From JAUJNH01 sp038253125 (GTDB taxonomy: Bacteria > Actinomycetota > Acidimicrobiia > Acidimicrobiales > JAUJNH01), in the NCBI GenBank assembly GCA_038253125.1, contig JBBSHM010000013.1, forward strand, positions 1 through 40,551: a stretch of DNA of 40,551 bases, in the 5' to 3' direction. The notes beneath the pieces were generated by a model. It worked only from the letters and a program-made list of their open reading frames with translations, ran no database searches and was not told the DNA's origin. Shown piece by piece: positions 19,114 to 26,464 of this stretch; the stretch's first letter is position 1, and every line of letters begins with the position of its first letter. The position numbers and the translations under genes were made by a program.

Positions 19114-19452
19114 TCAGCCGGCGACGGCGGCGTCAACCGTCCCGTGGATGGAGAAGGCGCGGTTGAGGCCCGTGATCTCGAACACCTTCAGGATCCGGGG
19201 CTGGGTGCACACGAGGGTGAGATCTCCGTCGAGGCCGCGCAGACGCTTCATCCCGCCGATCAGGACGCCAAGGCCCGTGGAATCGAGGAACTCCACGGCT
19301 TCGAGGTCGACCACCACCTGCTGGGCACCCTGGCTGGACAGCTCCACCAGCTTCTCGCGCAGCTTGGGTGCGGTGGCGATGTCGATCTCACCGCTCACGG
19401 CCACCACTACGAAGGGCACATGGCTCTCGTCGACCTCGATCGAAAGATCCAT
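19114..19452 (-). CDS. rsbV: STAS-domain anti-sigma factor antagonist (RsbV/SpoIIAA-type)
   Basis: This 112-residue protein is a single STAS domain. The conserved phosphorylation site is the Ser in VEFLDSTGLGVLIGG, about residue 58. The N-terminal strands VPFVVVAVSGEIDIATAPKL are typical. When unphosphorylated it binds the RsbW-type kinase and frees a sigma factor. It sits 11 nt behind phoU and directly upstream of the kinase gene, so a partner-switching module is encoded together. The ATG at 19452 has AAGGTGG upstream. The phosphatase needed to reset the switch (RsbU/SpoIIE type) is not in the window. Confidence 0.9.
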   Translation of the reverse strand: MDLSIEVDESHVPFVVVAVSGEIDIATAPKLREKLVELSSQGAQQVVVDLEAVEFLDSTGLGVLIGGMKRLRGLDGDLTLVCTQPRILKVFEITGLNRAFSIHGTVDAAVAG

Positions 19453-19463
19453 CCATCGCCACC

Positions 19464-20138
19464 TTACTCGGAGGCTGAAGGCAGCTCCATGACCGTCGGC
19501 TCCCGGGTGCGGCCCGTGTACTCCATCCGCCTGGCGATGTTCACGGCATGGTCGCCGAGGCGCTCATAGAAGCGGCCCACGAGCGCCATCTCGATGGCCA
19601 CCGGCAGGCTGACGCTGCCGGAGGCGATCTCGGCTGTGAGACCCGTGTGCAGCTCGTCCAGCTCGTCGTCGGCGGTCGCCACCCGCCGGGCCGCGCCGCC
19701 GTCACGCTCGCCGTAGGCGTCCGCCGCCATCCGCCACAGCTCGACGCCCACCCGGCCCATCTCGGCGACGAGGCCACGGATCCTGGGCGTCAGCTCCTGG
19801 TCCAGGCCCCGGGCCGCACGCACGGCGATGTGCTCGACCAGGTCGCCCGACCGCTCAAGCTCGGGCACGATGCGCAGCACCGAGAGCAGGAACCGCAGCT
19901 CGCTCGCCACCGGCCCCTGCAGAGCCACCTCGCGCAGGGTCAGCTCCTCGACGCGCCGGTACAACTCGTCCACGACGATGTCCTTCTGGACCACCGCCCT
20001 CCCGGCCTCGCGGTCGCCCGAGAGCAGGGCGTCGGTGGCGGCGGCCAGCCCCTCGGTGACGAGCGCGAAGAGCTGGGTGACGTGGCCGTCGATCTCGTCG
20101 AGGCTCTGGTGGAAGGCGATCCGCAGCTCGGTGGTCAT
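19464..20138 (-). CDS. phoU: PhoU-family phosphate signalling protein
   Basis: This 224-residue protein is composed of two three-helix PhoU repeats. The metal-binding motifs ExxRxGD are present as ELERSGDLVEHIAVRAAR in the first half and RFYERLGDHAVNIARRM in the second. PhoU acts at the membrane to shut off the PstSCAB phosphate transporter and the PhoR sensor kinase when phosphate is ample. No pst or phoR genes are nearby. Instead it heads a minus-strand run with the STAS and RsbW genes, only 11 nt away. I start at the ATG at 20138 (MTTELRIAFHQSLDE), which matches family starts. An upstream in-frame start at 20165 is possible. Confidence 0.92.
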   Translation of the reverse strand: MTTELRIAFHQSLDEIDGHVTQLFALVTEGLAAATDALLSGDREAGRAVVQKDIVVDELYRRVEELTLREVALQGPVASELRFLLSVLRIVPELERSGDLVEHIAVRAARGLDQELTPRIRGLVAEMGRVGVELWRMAADAYGERDGGAARRVATADDELDELHTGLTAEIASGSVSLPVAIEMALVGRFYERLGDHAVNIARRMEYTGRTREPTVMELPSASE

Positions 20139-20178
20139 GATCCGGCCGCCGTCCCGGCCATCCACCCCCCCGTCGGGG

Positions 20179-20862
20179 TCAACCCGAGCCTGCCTGACCG
20201 GTCACCTTTCGGGCCCGGATGATGAGCCGCTCCTTCGCCGAGCCCTTTGGGTTGCAGGTGGTCAGGGTCAACTCGGCCTTGGCGGGATCCTGGTCGATCA
20301 CCCGCAGGTCGTTCGGGGCCACCACCCAGCCGGCGGCCAGGCTGGCCGGGCTCCGGAACGGCGGCGGAGCCTTCTCGACCTCGTAGTCACACCGGCCGAC
20401 CGGCGTCTCCAGGGTGATGGTGTCGCCCGGCTTGAGCTGGTCGATGTTCGAGAACGGCTTGCCGTAGGTGGTGCGGTGGCCGGCGATGCCCATGTTGCCG
20501 TTCTCGCACGGCCGCGCCGTGGTCGGGTAGTGGCCGGCCCCGGCCCGCAGCGCCGTCTCCGTCGTGCCCTCGACCACGACGGTGTCGACCCCGATGGCCG
20601 GGATCTTGATCCTGGTCAGGGCGTCACCGACGCCGATCTTGCCGTTGCGGTAAGCCTGCTGCAGGCGGGCGCTGGCCAGTTCGTTGCCCAGCCGACCCTG
20701 GAGGCGGTCGTGCTGGAAGTTGGTGTAAACGGGATAGCCGAGCAGCCCCGCGGCGCCGACGAGCAGCAGCACCGAAAGGACCGACAGGCCCCTCCGGGCT
20801 CCAGGGTGCGAGCGCAGGAAGCTGATCAGCCCATCCACGGCGGTGTTCTCCTTGTCCGGCAT
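20179..20862 (-). CDS. srtE: Class E sortase
   Basis: This 227-residue membrane-anchored transpeptidase would attach proteins bearing a C-terminal sorting signal to the cell wall. A short cytosolic N-terminus is followed by one hydrophobic helix at about residues 25-46, then the sortase beta-barrel. The catalytic residues are visible: His129 in IAGHRTTYGKPF, Cys203 in LTLTTCNPKG and Arg212 in KERLIIRAR. The TLTTC form and the proline-rich loop between the His and Cys fit actinobacterial class E enzymes. No obvious substrate with an LAxTG-type signal was seen in the window. The gene is 125 nt from tadE and separated by an inverted repeat, so it is probably a separate transcript from the pilus genes. 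Confidence 0.92.
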   Translation of the reverse strand: MPDKENTAVDGLISFLRSHPGARRGLSVLSVLLLVGAAGLLGYPVYTNFQHDRLQGRLGNELASARLQQAYRNGKIGVGDALTRIKIPAIGVDTVVVEGTTETALRAGAGHYPTTARPCENGNMGIAGHRTTYGKPFSNIDQLKPGDTITLETPVGRCDYEVEKAPPPFRSPASLAAGWVVAPNDLRVIDQDPAKAELTLTTCNPKGSAKERLIIRARKVTGQAGSG

Positions 20863-20943
20863 ACTTTTTTCGGGGTCTGGCGCTTAACCCGGAGATGACC
20901 GGGACCTCCAGAGGATACCGGCGCCGGTCAAGGGGCCGAGGTC

Positions 20944-20975
20944 AGGACCCGTGCTCCCCGACGCTGTCGGGTCCT
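20944..20975. terminator. Inverted repeat between tadE and sortase genes
   Basis: An 8-bp perfect inverted repeat, AGGACCCG and CGGGTCCT, encloses an inner 6-bp hairpin, CCCGAC-gct-GTCGGG. It lies just after the tadE stop codon (minus strand) and about 80 nt before the sortase start. There is no U-run on either strand. It could end the pilus transcript or act as a stabilising mRNA structure; it could also be an operator for the sortase gene. Confidence 0.4.
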
Positions 20976-20987
20976 CTTGGACTTGGT

Positions 20988-21359
20988 CTAGGACCCCTCG
21001 ATCGCCATCGTGGCCGAAGCCGACAGCTCCACGTCAGGAACCAGGCGCCCGACCATGGGAACGTCGGTGGCCGCCCGATGGCGCACCTCGACCCGGGCCA
21101 GCGACGGCGTGCCGGCCGAGCGCACCACCGTCACCGTGGTGCGCCCCGGCGTCAGACGACCGGCCAACACCGCCCGCCGGACCGCAGCCGGGTCAGGCTC
21201 GACCGTGGCCCGCCGGGCCCCCTCCCTCGCCCCCTGCACGACCGCCACCTGATCGGTCACGACCAGGCCGGCCTGCACGACAAGGAGCAGCAGGATCGCC
21301 ACCACCGGCAGGCACAGAGCCAGCTCAACGCTCGCCTGGCCCCTTGTCCCGCCGTGCAT
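20988..21359 (-). CDS. tadE: TadE-like pseudopilin
   Basis: This 123-residue protein carries the N-terminal segment RGQASVELALCLPVVAILLL followed by a single hydrophobic helix and a small outer domain with beta strands (TTVTVVRSAG, ARVEVRHRA). The Gly followed five residues later by Glu (G-QASVE) fits prepilin peptidase cleavage, as in TadE/TadF pseudopilins. It is the last gene of the Tad operon. I chose the ATG at 21359, which gives a short positively charged leader and follows GGAAAG. A TTG at 21449 would add a 30-residue Lys/Gly-rich leader and cannot be excluded. A TadF-like partner, present in mycobacteria, is not seen. Confidence 0.85.
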   Translation of the reverse strand: MHGGTRGQASVELALCLPVVAILLLLVVQAGLVVTDQVAVVQGAREGARRATVEPDPAAVRRAVLAGRLTPGRTTVTVVRSAGTPSLARVEVRHRAATDVPMVGRLVPDVELSASATMAIEGS

Positions 21360-21455
21360 CGGCGGCTTCTTTCCAGCTCGCTTCCCTCCTTGCTCCTCCG
21401 GCTCGCCCTGGCCGACGGTGCCCTGGGCTTTGCCTCGCCGATTGTTCAACGGACT

Positions 21456-21698
21456 TCAGATCTTGCTCTTGATGCTGTTCAAGACGGTGTCCAGGAGGGA
21501 ACCGATGGCACCGGTGCGGGTGGCCCAGGCGAGGAAGAGGAGGGCCACGGCGGCGGCGCCGAGGAGTACCAGGGCGTACTCGGTGGTGGCCTGCCCTCGC
21601 TGGTCGTCGAGGAAGCGGGGGAGCCGCAAGCTGGGCGTGGTCGAGATGGGCAGGTTTGAGATGGGCAGGTTTGAGATGGGCAGGTTTGAGATGGGCAC
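21456..21698 (-). CDS. Flp-type pilin (DUF4244) with repeated leader
   Basis: This 80-residue protein is the likely major pilin. The mature N-terminus is predicted after RG in the segment DDQRGQATTEYALVLLG. Glu at +5 and Tyr at +6 relative to the Gly form the Flp signature. A hydrophobic helix and a short C-terminal tail (LLDTVLNSIKSKI) follow. The leader is unusual, about 35 residues with the pentapeptide PISNL repeated three times, encoded by a 15-bp tandem repeat. The GTG at 21698 has AAAGGA 5 nt upstream. It lies between tadC and tadE, as Rv3656c does in M. tuberculosis. The prepilin peptidase is not in the window. Confidence 0.85.
   Translation of the reverse strand: MPISNLPISNLPISNLPISTTPSLRLPRFLDDQRGQATTEYALVLLGAAAVALLFLAWATRTGAIGSLLDTVLNSIKSKI
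21646..21697. repeat. 15-bp tandem repeat in the pilin leader
   Basis: Three exact copies of the 15-mer ATGGGCAGGTTTGAG start at 21646, 21661 and 21676, followed by a 7-nt partial copy. The unit is a multiple of three, so changes in copy number would lengthen or shorten the pilin leader by five residues without a frameshift. Confidence 0.95.
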
Positions 21699-21724
21699 AA
21701 TGGTCCTTTCAGGTCGGTGGGCGC

Positions 21725-22627
21725 TCAGGCGCGCAGGTCTCGGAGGGCCCCGACGGCCAGGGGGGCGATGGTCAGCAGGCCCAGGGCCGGCAGGGTGCAG
21801 GTGACGAGGGGGAAGAGGAGGAGGATCGGCACCCGGCGGGCTCGCTCCTCGGCCCGGTGCCGACGGGCGGTGCGAGCTTCGGTGGCCAGGCGGTCGAGGC
21901 CCGGCCCGAGGGCGGTGCCGTGGCGGACGGCGTCGGCGAGGGCGGCCAGCAGGGGCCGGGCGGAATCGCCGGCGTAGCCGAGGGTGGAGGGGATCTCGTC
22001 GAGGACGTCGGGCAGCCGCCGTCCTTCCCGGGCGGCGACGGCCGCCGCCCGGTCGAGGGCGCCGGCCAGGACGCCGCTGCCGCGACGACCGACAGCGGCC
22101 ACGGCGAGGGAGGCGGTTAGACCGGCAGATACGGCCAGGCCGAGGAGGTCGATGACCTCCGGCAGTTCGTTGAGCACGGATCGGCCGGCGGCGGCCCGGG
22201 CGCGACCACGGCGAGCCCGGACCCACAGTGCTGGCAGCGCCCCGAGCAGAAGGGCGGCCGGCCACACCGACGGTAGGGCGGCCAGGACGAAGAACGCCAA
22301 CAGGAGACCGGCACCGATGGCGCCGGAATCAGCCGGCGCCGCTGGCGGGCGGCCGAGGGCGCGGGCGGTCCCCTGCGCAGCGGCGAGGCCCAGCCGGTCA
22401 CAGAGGTGACCCTCGAACGCACCTCCCCCGTGGAACGCCGCTCGAGACCACCCGTGGCCGACAGCCTGCGTCGACCAGCCGGTTTCAGGGGCCGCCCGCC
22501 GATCGTGACGTGTCGGCCTGCGACCTCGCCTCGCCGCGGCATCGGAGCCGTCCGGTCGCCACGGGGACTCGACGACGAAGCCGGCGACGATGCCGGCCCA
22601 GGCCACGGCCAGGAAGGTGCCGGTCAT
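21725..22627 (-). CDS. tadC: Tad pilus inner-membrane protein TadC
   Basis: This 300-residue membrane protein carries a type II secretion F domain. The segment LNELPEVIDLLGLAVSAGLT opens the domain, and ILLLFPLVTCTLPALGLLTIAP is near the C-terminal membrane helices. It works with TadB as the platform on which the TadA ATPase drives pilin assembly. Residues 25-100 are a low-complexity Arg/Gly-rich region less like the family. The ATG at 22627 overlaps the tadB stop codon (ATGA). The pilin gene follows after 26 nt. Confidence 0.85.
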   Translation of the reverse strand: MTGTFLAVAWAGIVAGFVVESPWRPDGSDAAARRGRRPTRHDRRAAPETGWSTQAVGHGWSRAAFHGGGAFEGHLCDRLGLAAAQGTARALGRPPAAPADSGAIGAGLLLAFFVLAALPSVWPAALLLGALPALWVRARRGRARAAAGRSVLNELPEVIDLLGLAVSAGLTASLAVAAVGRRGSGVLAGALDRAAAVAAREGRRLPDVLDEIPSTLGYAGDSARPLLAALADAVRHGTALGPGLDRLATEARTARRHRAEERARRVPILLLFPLVTCTLPALGLLTIAPLAVGALRDLRA

Positions 22628-23508
22628 GACGCCCCGGCCCTGGTAATGCGGGCCATCCAGGCCGCGCCGACGGCGTCGAGGCCGAGACCGATGGCCAGGC
22701 AACCCTGGCCGAGGGGGGAGCGGAGCAGGACCGACGCCGTGCGAGGATCGCCCGCCGCGGCCAGGGCGGCAAAGGCCAGCGGTGCCACGGTGAGCACCAC
22801 CGCCGACAGGCGGGCCTGGGTGGCGAGGGCCCGAACCTCACCGGTGGCCGCCTGGCGCTGGCGGAGGGTGAGGGCGACGCCGTCCAGCGCCCGGGCTCCG
22901 CCGCCGCCCACCTCGGCCGCCAGCGCCAGGGCGGCGGCGCTGAGCCGGAAGCCCGGAAGCGGTCGCCCGGCTGCCCACTCGTCGAGGGCGGCAACCAGCC
23001 CGGCCTCGGCCGCCCCGGTCATCATCGTCTCCAGGTCGGCGGCCACAGCCGGCGCCGCCCCCTGCGCGGCAGCAGCCAGGGCGACCGGGAGGGACGCACC
23101 GGCCCGCATCCCCCGGGCCGTGGCCTCAAGCACCGGGGGAAGGGCGGCCTCGGCCGCCGCCGGCCCCCGCCCCCGGCGCGTTCCGAGGAACAGCAACGGT
23201 CCCCCTGCGGCAGCGGCGAGCCCGAGAGCGGCGGCCGCTGGTCCGCCGCCGATCCAGCCCAGGATGAGGCCACCGGCGGCGAGGGCGCACCACGCCTCGG
23301 CCCAACGCCAGGGGCTGCCTCTCAAGCCACCGTCGGCCAGTCGCCGGGCCAGCCACTCGGGGCGGGAGGCGCCGGGAGCCGACCGCGGCGCCGGCCCGGC
23401 CAGAGCCGCGGCCCGGGCCCGGGCCGGAACCTGCTTCCAGGCCTGTCGGGCCGACGCCGCCGCCCAGGCTGTGGCCGCCGCCAGCGCACCGGCCAGCAGG
23501 CCTCTCAC
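22624..23508 (-). CDS. tadB: Tad pilus inner-membrane protein TadB
   Basis: This 294-residue, very Ala-rich membrane protein has a type II secretion F domain. The conserved part runs from about LPPVLEATARGMRAGASLPV to TLRQRQAATGEVRALATQARL, with C-terminal membrane helices after it. It forms the pilus platform with TadC. The GTG start at 23508 lies inside the end of a 47-nt tandem duplication that contains the tail of tadA. The ancestral arrangement was probably a GTGA stop-start overlap. Its own stop overlaps the tadC start by 4 nt. Confidence 0.85.
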   Translation of the reverse strand: MRGLLAGALAAATAWAAASARQAWKQVPARARAAALAGPAPRSAPGASRPEWLARRLADGGLRGSPWRWAEAWCALAAGGLILGWIGGGPAAAALGLAAAAGGPLLFLGTRRGRGPAAAEAALPPVLEATARGMRAGASLPVALAAAAQGAAPAVAADLETMMTGAAEAGLVAALDEWAAGRPLPGFRLSAAALALAAEVGGGGARALDGVALTLRQRQAATGEVRALATQARLSAVVLTVAPLAFAALAAAGDPRTASVLLRSPLGQGCLAIGLGLDAVGAAWMARITRAGAS

Positions 23509-23597
23509 CGGAGCCTCGTCACAGCCGCGCCGCCGGGCCTGCCGTCGCCGTTCACCGGAGCCTCGTCCGGGCCGGTCCGCCAGCCGTTCCGTCCCCG
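23505..23597. repeat. Diverged 47-nt tandem duplication of the tadA 3' end
   Basis: Positions 23505-23550 align without gaps to 23552-23597 at an offset of 47 nt. Sixteen bases are identical at the stop-codon end (TCACCGGAGCCTCGTC), and about 36 of 46 match overall. One copy encodes the end of TadA. The other lies between tadA and tadB and still contains the tadB GTG start. Confidence 0.8.
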
Positions 23598-24637
23598 GCC
23601 GGGGGCGCGATCACCTCAGGCATGGCGGCGCAGCGGACCCGCGCACCGCGGCGGGCGGCGGCCACGATCCGCTCACCGTCAGCCAGGAGCCGCACCGGCA
23701 CGGAGCCGGCCTCGGCATCGGCGTCGCCCACCTCGGCGACGGCGGTGACCCTACGGTCGCCTGCGGCGTCGCGAGCCACGTGGACGACGGCGTCGACGGC
23801 GGCGGCGAGCTGGGCCCGTACGGCGCCGAGGGGCAGCCCGATTCCGGCCAGGAGCACCAGCGTCTCGAGCCGGCGGAGGGCGTCGACCGGCCCGTTGGCG
23901 TGCACGGTGGCCAGGCAGCCGACGTGGCCGGTGTTGAGGGCCTGGAGCAGGTCGAGGGCCTCGCCGCCCCGCACCTCGCCGACGACCAGGCGGTCGGGCC
24001 TCAGCCGCAGGGCGCTGCGGACCAGGTCGCGCAGCGTCACCTCGCCCACCCCCTCGGCGTTGGCCGGGCGGCTCTCGAGGCGCACGACGTGGGGCTGGGG
24101 CAGCCGCAGCTCGGCCGAGTCCTCGACCGTCACCACCCGGTCGGTCGGCGGCGCGCATCCGGCTAGGGCGTTCAGGAGCGTCGTCTTGCCGGCGCCGGTG
24201 CTGCCCGACACCACCAGGTTCCAGCCGGCGGTGACGGCGGCGGCCAGCAGCCCGGCCACCGGCTCGGAGCACCAGGCGGACAACGGCAGCGGCCGGACGG
24301 AGAACCGGCGCACCGCCAGGCATGGCCCGTCCACCGCCACCGGCGGCACCACGGCGTGCACCCGCGACCCGTCGGGCAGGCGGGCGTCGACCACCGGGCT
24401 CGACCGGTCGACCCGAAGCCCGAGCGGCGTGACGATCCGCTCCAGCAGCAGCTCGACCTCCCCACGGCCCAGGCGCCGACCCGTGTCCACCAGGCCGCCC
24501 CGCCCCTCGACCCACACCGACCCGTCCCCGTTCACCAACAGGTCCGTCAGGGTGGGATCGCCGGCCAGACCCTCGAGCGGCCCGAGGTCGACAGCCGGAT
24601 GAACAGTGGCGTTTACGCCCGGTCTGGTTCCCGTCAC
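23552..24637 (-). CDS. tadA: Tad pilus assembly ATPase TadA/CpaF
   Basis: This 361-residue secretion ATPase of the VirB11/GspE type would power pilus assembly as a cytosolic hexamer. The Walker A motif GSTGAGKTTLLN is at about residues 145-156. The family segment TVEDSAELRLPQPHVVRLES, the Walker B-like LVVGEVRGGEALDLLQAL, and the His box TGHVGCLATVHANGP all follow in order. It is shorter than CpaF because the N-terminal domain is reduced, as usual in actinobacteria. The GTG start overlaps the stop of the cpaE-like gene (GTGA). The 3' end has been tandemly duplicated. Confidence 0.93.
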   Translation of the reverse strand: MTGTRPGVNATVHPAVDLGPLEGLAGDPTLTDLLVNGDGSVWVEGRGGLVDTGRRLGRGEVELLLERIVTPLGLRVDRSSPVVDARLPDGSRVHAVVPPVAVDGPCLAVRRFSVRPLPLSAWCSEPVAGLLAAAVTAGWNLVVSGSTGAGKTTLLNALAGCAPPTDRVVTVEDSAELRLPQPHVVRLESRPANAEGVGEVTLRDLVRSALRLRPDRLVVGEVRGGEALDLLQALNTGHVGCLATVHANGPVDALRRLETLVLLAGIGLPLGAVRAQLAAAVDAVVHVARDAAGDRRVTAVAEVGDADAEAGSVPVRLLADGERIVAAARRGARVRCAAMPEVIAPPAGDGTAGGPARTRLR

Positions 24638-25293
24638 GGCCGCGAGCCCTGAGCGCCAAGGGACAGCCCCTGGGATCTGCGCAGGGCGCGGAGCATGCTC
24701 CTCGGCACGGCGGCGCCGAGGAGGCCGGCGTCGACCCGACGGGCCACCGCCGGGTCGAAGGGCACCACCGCCACCACCGGGACACCCAGCGCAGCCTCGA
24801 CGTCAGCGGCACCGAGCACCCGGTGGGGTTCGTCGACCAGCACCACGCCACTCGGGCGCAGGGGAGCGCAAACGGCCCGGCGCAGCGCCAGGAAGCACGG
24901 TCGGAGCACCAGCAGCGACGCAGTGGCCGCGAGCGCCAGCTCGACGGCCGGCCCCCGTCCTGGGCCGACCACGCCAGCGTCGACCACCACGGCACCGTGC
25001 CGAGCCAGGACCGCAGCCAGAGCCGGCCCCGTCGTCTCGGACAGGTCGCCCGGTCCCCGTGGCACCAGCTTGAGCCCGGGCCCGGCCTCAACCGTCAGAC
25101 GGGCTATGTCGACTCCCTCAGCCCAGCCCGTGAGCCCTTCGAAGGGCTCCGCCAGGCCGAGAGCGGCAGGCAGGTCACCGCCGAGGTCGACCAGCAGTGC
25201 CGAGCCGGTGGAGGCGGCCAGCAGGTGGGCGAAGGCGGCGGCTACGACCGTGGTGCCGCTGCCGCCCTTGGACGACCAACAGGTGATGAACAT
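24634..25293 (-). CDS. CpaE/Ssd-like ATPase of the Tad locus
   Basis: This 219-residue MinD/ParA-type protein starts MFITCWSSKGGSGTTVVAAA. The deviant Walker A motif KGGSGTT lacks the second Lys of typical ATPases, as in the actinobacterial CpaE homologues (Ssd in M. tuberculosis, Rv3660c). The segment ALLVDLGGDLPAALGL is the Walker A-prime region. These proteins localise Tad pili or, in mycobacteria, affect septum placement. The ATG at 25293 begins the pilus operon, and the divergent HAD phosphatase lies 128 nt away, the same order as Rv3660c-Rv3661. Confidence 0.85.
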   Translation of the reverse strand: MFITCWSSKGGSGTTVVAAAFAHLLAASTGSALLVDLGGDLPAALGLAEPFEGLTGWAEGVDIARLTVEAGPGLKLVPRGPGDLSETTGPALAAVLARHGAVVVDAGVVGPGRGPAVELALAATASLLVLRPCFLALRRAVCAPLRPSGVVLVDEPHRVLGAADVEAALGVPVVAVVPFDPAVARRVDAGLLGAAVPRSMLRALRRSQGLSLGAQGSRP

Positions 25294-25421
25294 GGCTCTC
25301 CCCGAGCCGGGCACCGTCAGCCAAAAGGGCCTGAGATGCATCGACGTGCCACAGGGGGAGGTGGGCGACCCCGAAGGTATGTCTGCGGCGCCCGAGAAGT
25401 CAACCCCTAGCCTCGTGCTTC

Positions 25422-26258
25422 GTGGAGGCCGCCTTCTTCGACCTCGACAAGACGGTCATAGCCAGCGCCTCGATGGTGGCCTTCGGACGGCGGTTCTACG
25501 ACGCCGGCCTCATCTCGCGCCGCACCGTGGTGCGTGGGCTCTGGGGCCAGCTCGTCTACCTGCACCTGGGTGCCAGCGAGGAGAAGCTGACCCGGATGCG
25601 CGAGACGGTCCTGGCCCTGACCCGCGGCTGGGACCAGGGCAACGTCAGCAACATCGTCGAGGACGCCCTCACATCGGTGGTCGAGCCCATCATCTACGCC
25701 GAAGCCCTCGAGCTGATGGCCGAGCACCGCAGGGCCGGACGGCGCATCGTCATCGTGTCCGCCTCCCCGGAGGAGATCGTCAACCCGATCGGGCGGCTGC
25801 TCGACGTCGACGACGTGCTGGCCAGCCGGTCCCAGGTCGACGGCGAGGGCCGTTACACCGGCGAGATGGCCTTCTACGCCTACGGCCCGTTCAAGGTGGA
25901 TGCCATGCGGCAGCTGGCCACCGACCGGGGCATCGACCTCGCCGCCTCGTGGGCCTACTCGGACTCCTACACCGACCTGCCGATGCTGGAGGCCGTGGGC
26001 CACCCGGTGGCGGTGAACCCTGACCGGCCGCTGGCCAAGGCGGCACGCGACCGGGGCTTCGAGGTCCGGTCCTTCGCCCGACCGGTGCGCCTGCGTGACC
26101 GGCTCCCCGCCCACACCGGACAGGCCACCGGCGCCGCCGCTGGCGTGGCCGCCCTGAGCCTCGGGGCGGCCCTGTGGTGGCGGTGGACCCGCCGCCTCAG
26201 CCCGCTCGCAGCTTCTTCGCCGCAAAGGCCCCGAGGGCGACGAGCAGGGCCAGGATGA
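25422..26258 (+). CDS. HAD-IB family phosphatase (SerB-like)
   Basis: This 278-residue protein has the HAD nucleophile motif near the start (AAFFDLDKTVIASAS). Motif II is the Ser in RIVIVSASPEEIV, and motifs III/IV lie in YGPFKVDAM and YSDSYTDLPML. An alpha-helical cap covers about residues 20-95. A weakly hydrophobic segment (TGAAAGVAALSLGAALWW) near the C-terminus suggests a membrane tether. The family includes phosphoserine and lysophosphatidate phosphatases, so the substrate is open. It diverges from the Tad operon, as Rv3661 does, though no role in piliation is established. The start is GTG at 25422. Confidence 0.88.
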   Translation: MEAAFFDLDKTVIASASMVAFGRRFYDAGLISRRTVVRGLWGQLVYLHLGASEEKLTRMRETVLALTRGWDQGNVSNIVEDALTSVVEPIIYAEALELMAEHRRAGRRIVIVSASPEEIVNPIGRLLDVDDVLASRSQVDGEGRYTGEMAFYAYGPFKVDAMRQLATDRGIDLAASWAYSDSYTDLPMLEAVGHPVAVNPDRPLAKAARDRGFEVRSFARPVRLRDRLPAHTGQATGAAAGVAALSLGAALWWRWTRRLSPLAASSPQRPRGRRAGPG

Positions 26259-26332
26259 CGATCTTCTTCACAAAGAGCCGAGGCTAGCCGGTCCCGGGCC
26301 CGGCTGTCCCGCCGAGGTCTACGCTGTGCGCC

Positions 26333-26428
26333 GGAGGTGTCCGAGTACCTGGTGGGCTCCGCCGCCTTCAACGCGGTCGGGGCAGGCGATCCCTGCCCGG
26401 CGGGTTCGATTCCCGTCCACCTCCGCCA
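26333..26428 (+). tRNA. selC: tRNA-Sec (selenocysteine), anticodon TCA
   Basis: This 96-nt tRNA with encoded CCA has the features of bacterial tRNA-Sec. Its anticodon TCA (26368-26370) sits in the loop CTTCAAC on a 5-bp stem. The variable arm is a 7-bp helix, GGGCAGG/CCTGCCC, with a 5-nt loop. A six-position D-stem (GAGTAC/GGGCTC, one mismatch) closes a short loop. The acceptor (7 bp) and T-stem (6 bp) total 13 pairs, as in tRNA-Sec; counted as 8+5, position 8 is a T-C mismatch. The discriminator is G. A possible -10 element, TACGCT, ends 7 nt before the tRNA. No selA, selB or selD is in the window. Confidence 0.9.
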
Positions 26429-26464
26429 CGTCGGTCGGGCGCCGGTCCCGCCGGGGCCGGCGCC

